From positions 1-50,645 of the IMG/VR virus record IMGVR_UViG_3300048591_000769: a stretch of 50,645 nt of DNA. One strand, written 5' to 3'. Positions 48,696 to 50,645 of the stretch are shown piece after piece. Within the stretch, counting starts at the first letter, position 1, and each line of letters begins with the position of its first letter. Both the position numbers and the translations under genes were made by a program. The notes under the pieces were generated by a model, which was not told the origin of the DNA, did no database searches, and was given only the letters and a program-made list of their open reading frames with translations. The stretch comes from a virus.

Positions 48696-49453
48696 TTGCC
48701 GATGATCCTTGTGAGATGTTCGAGCACCGCTTCCGGCGCGATCTCCGCCATCCAGCGCTCGCAGTGCCTGCACGGCTGCCGCATTCCGCAGGCGTGAGCG
48801 AAGTTCGCCCCCAGGTTGATGTGCATGTCGTAGCCGGTAAGCTCGACGGGCGTGAACCCGCCGAAGATCACCACTGCCGGCAGCCCAACGGCCGCCGCGG
48901 CATGGTGCAGGCCTCCCTCCGGCAGCACGGCGCCACGCGCGTACTTGAGCACGGCCACGGCGTGCCGGAAGGTCGGCGTCTCCACGAAGTCCGCGCCGTC
49001 CACCGGCTCCACGCCAGACGCGCCGAGTTGCGTCAACCGCAGTCCCGCGCGATCGGCGAGGTATGCGAGCTTGTTCCACCGCACCCAGCCCCACTGCTTG
49101 TTCGGGCTCGCCTTCTTCTTCAGGTGCGGCTCGATGATGATCCGCCCGGCGTTCGCCCTCCCGAAGGCGTCCTCCTCCGGCGTCAGGTGGATCTCCGCCG
49201 GAGTCGCCCGGAACGACGGGTTGTACGTCCAGTGCGTTCCTGACTTCGCCACGTGGTACGGCCGCAGCCCGGGCCCGTTGGTGATCCGCACGAAGTCCCC
49301 GGCGTCGCCAGGACGCGCGATGTAGTCGCACCCGGTCCACAGGTCATGCCAGCGCGGCTGGGCGTCACGGCCGAGGATCTGCACGCGGCGGCCCGCGCGG
49401 GCGTGCTCGCCCCTGGCCTGACCGCTGGCCATCAGTTCGTCCCCGATTCCCAT
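48692..49453 (-). CDS. GT9-like glycosyltransferase (heptosyltransferase family)
   Basis: 253 residues from MGIGDELMASGQAR. The C-terminal half carries PEGGLHHAAAAVGLPAVVIF, the ADP-heptose transferase nucleotide-sugar site, then a Cys pair (RQPCRHCERW). The family transfers heptose to LPS, but phage members may have other acceptors. It is one of the best-recognised enzymes in the surface-modification cluster. Confidence 0.8.
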   Translation of the reverse strand: MGIGDELMASGQARGEHARAGRRVQILGRDAQPRWHDLWTGCDYIARPGDAGDFVRITNGPGLRPYHVAKSGTHWTYNPSFRATPAEIHLTPEEDAFGRANAGRIIIEPHLKKKASPNKQWGWVRWNKLAYLADRAGLRLTQLGASGVEPVDGADFVETPTFRHAVAVLKYARGAVLPEGGLHHAAAAVGLPAVVIFGGFTPVELTGYDMHINLGANFAHACGMRQPCRHCERWMAEIAPEAVLEHLTRIIGK

Positions 49454-49460
49454 CACGCGA

Positions 49461-50054
49461 TCAGCCCTGTCCCGGAAACCAGCGCTTGCGAGGTCCTCGG
49501 TAGTGCACCAGACTCGCCTCCCCGAAGTCCTCGACAGCGCGGGTCGGAAGCCGCTCATACCGATGTTCCGGCAACCTCACGACTCGGCCAGGCCAGGAGT
49601 CGACGTGCTCGGAGAGCGCAACGAGCAGGGCACGCACGTCCGTCGGATCTATCTCCTTCATGCGAGCGACCCATGCCTTCCAGAGAGCGCCGCTGCGGCA
49701 GAACCAGACCCCCCCGGTGTTGCGCACGGCTGGATCCGCAATGTCCGGTATGGCCACGTCGCAGTCGAGATCCCACAACTCCGGCACGGGCCGGCGCATC
49801 AGGACGTCGACATCGAGCGACAGCAGAGGCGCTGGCGCACATGCCTGCACGACCGCGCGGCGAACCCACGCATGGCCATCGGCCGCGATGGCAACGACAG
49901 CATCTGCCTCACGCAGCGGGGCGCACTGCGGCGTCGTCAGGTGCAGTATCGTCGCGTCGGGCATGCAGTTGCGTACCGCCGCGATCGCCACGGCAGCCAT
50001 GCGGCGATGCTCGACAGTTGCCTCGTGGTCAAGATAGAACGCGACGCGCCTCAT
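49461..50054 (-). CDS. Glycosyltransferase with GT-A/GT8-like fold
   Basis: 197 residues, ATGA-coupled to the acetyltransferase gene. RRVAFYLDHEATVEHRRMAA opens the fold. LLSLDVDVLMRRPVPELWDL supplies the D-x-D metal/nucleotide-sugar motif. NTGGVWFCRSGALWKAWV matches the acceptor-side region of GT8-like enzymes. Donor unknown. Confidence 0.7.
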   Translation of the reverse strand: MRRVAFYLDHEATVEHRRMAAVAIAAVRNCMPDATILHLTTPQCAPLREADAVVAIAADGHAWVRRAVVQACAPAPLLSLDVDVLMRRPVPELWDLDCDVAIPDIADPAVRNTGGVWFCRSGALWKAWVARMKEIDPTDVRALLVALSEHVDSWPGRVVRLPEHRYERLPTRAVEDFGEASLVHYRGPRKRWFPGQG

Positions 50055-50620
50055 TGAGCGTTGTCCGCCTCGAACCCTGCGAGCAGCGTCCACATTCCGG
50101 CCTTGCACGGCCGAGCCCGGCGGGCCGGCACGCCCGCGTAAAGGTGATCGGCATCGCAGTCGTCCTTGACGAGGCTGTGCGCACCCACGCAGACGCCGTC
50201 ACCGATCCGAACGCCGGGAAGGAACGTGCAGCGCGCACCGCCGAGCACCGCTCGACCGATGCGGATTGCAGCCCGCAGTTTGCCCGGTTGATATCGGTCA
50301 GGGACGCACGGCCCGAACATGGACTCCCCGCTGTAGTCGTCCGACTCGGAATGCATGACGGTGTACACACCGAAGCCGCTGTAGTCTCCGATCTCGATGC
50401 CGGCCTTTCCGTAGAGGATGCAGTACGGGGCGAGGTGAATGCGCCGACCCAGGCGCACGGCTCCCGTCAGGATGCATCCGTCGTCGATTCTGGTGAAGTC
50501 GCCTATCGCCATTCCGGTCACGGCGTAGAACGCCACGCGCCGAGAGACCATCACCTCGCGGCCGACTTCGATCCCGAGCCGGCGCAGCTCGTGGTCCGTG
50601 TAGTGAGTATCGGGATTCAA
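50051..50620 (-). CDS. Hexapeptide-repeat acetyltransferase, copy B
   Basis: 189 residues, complete. TTG start in a TTGA overlap with the preceding methyltransferase. Left-handed beta-helix turns run from about residue 36 to 160 (IGDFTRIDDGCILTG, IHLAPYCILYG, IGDGVCVGAHSLV), ending AGVPARRARP, as in maltose/galactoside-type acetyltransferases. It is highly similar to copy A at the other end of the window, with many synonymous and some amino-acid differences, so the two are true paralogues rather than a terminal repeat. Confidence 0.88.
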   Translation of the reverse strand: MNPDTHYTDHELRRLGIEVGREVMVSRRVAFYAVTGMAIGDFTRIDDGCILTGAVRLGRRIHLAPYCILYGKAGIEIGDYSGFGVYTVMHSESDDYSGESMFGPCVPDRYQPGKLRAAIRIGRAVLGGARCTFLPGVRIGDGVCVGAHSLVKDDCDADHLYAGVPARRARPCKAGMWTLLAGFEADNAQ

Positions 50621-50645
50621 GCACGCACCTGATAGATCCCCATCC
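50617..50645 (-). CDS. C-terminal end of methyltransferase copy B (cut by window edge)
   Basis: Only the last codons are present, MGIYQVRA and stop, which match the MGIYRVRA end of the methyltransferase at 463-1044. This shows that a second methyltransferase-acetyltransferase pair begins at the right edge. Confidence 0.7.

Overview
The window looks like one essentially complete genome of a temperate, lambda-like siphovirus with an HK97-type head. It is GC-rich, and its tRNA-Pro attachment core, spanins and gene families point to a proteobacterial host, but the host cannot be named from the sequence. Gene packing is very tight, with ATGA, GTGA or TTGA overlaps at most junctions. The attachment core (30777-30823) sits inside the map, between integrase and lysis genes. 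Both ends of the window fall in one leftward late operon. This fits an excised circular or permuted genome rather than an integrated prophage.

Layout. Bases 11277 to 1 (minus strand) hold a conserved phage gene, HNH nuclease, small and large terminase, a protease-capsid fusion, a small head gene, portal, collagen-like fibre, and a surface-modification cluster: three glycosyltransferase-like or DUF115-like genes, a two-helix membrane protein, a methyltransferase and a truncated acetyltransferase. The operon resumes at the right end. From 50645 to 30929 (minus) it holds a second, diverged methyltransferase/acetyltransferase pair, two glycosyltransferases, an FkbM methyltransferase, head-tail connectors, tail terminator, tail tube, the -1 frameshifted tail chaperones, tape measure, tail tip genes, NlpC/P60 peptidase, tail spike, holin, M15 endolysin and two spanin-like genes.

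The control centre is at 15.2-15.9 kb. A short CI-like repressor is flanked by two promoter-operator modules. Each carries two copies of AGCAA-N4-TTGCT spaced 23-24 bp apart, which mirrors lambda oR-cI-oL. The leftward operon (15411 to 11564) carries a Cro-like gene, DNA-binding and zinc proteins, a YdaU/O-like replication protein with internal iteron-like repeats, a RuvC-like resolvase and a possible Q-like late regulator. The rightward operon (15934 to 30728) carries a C5 DNA methyltransferase, a ParB-like protein, YqaJ exonuclease with RecT, a possible Tad1/Acb2-type nucleotide sponge, an SbcC-like ATPase, many small accessory genes, a MazG-like protein, a DUF5131 protein, a DUF1566 protein and the tyrosine integrase.

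Three places (TerL start, about 14390, about 47828) look as if one base is missing. Either the consensus has small indel errors or these genes are really shifted. The most unusual features are the four-operator immunity region, the duplicated late-expressed glycan-modification cassettes, two micro-ORFs with ATGA overlaps on both sides, iterons inside the replication gene, and terminator-like hairpins directly in front of the capsid and tail-tube genes.
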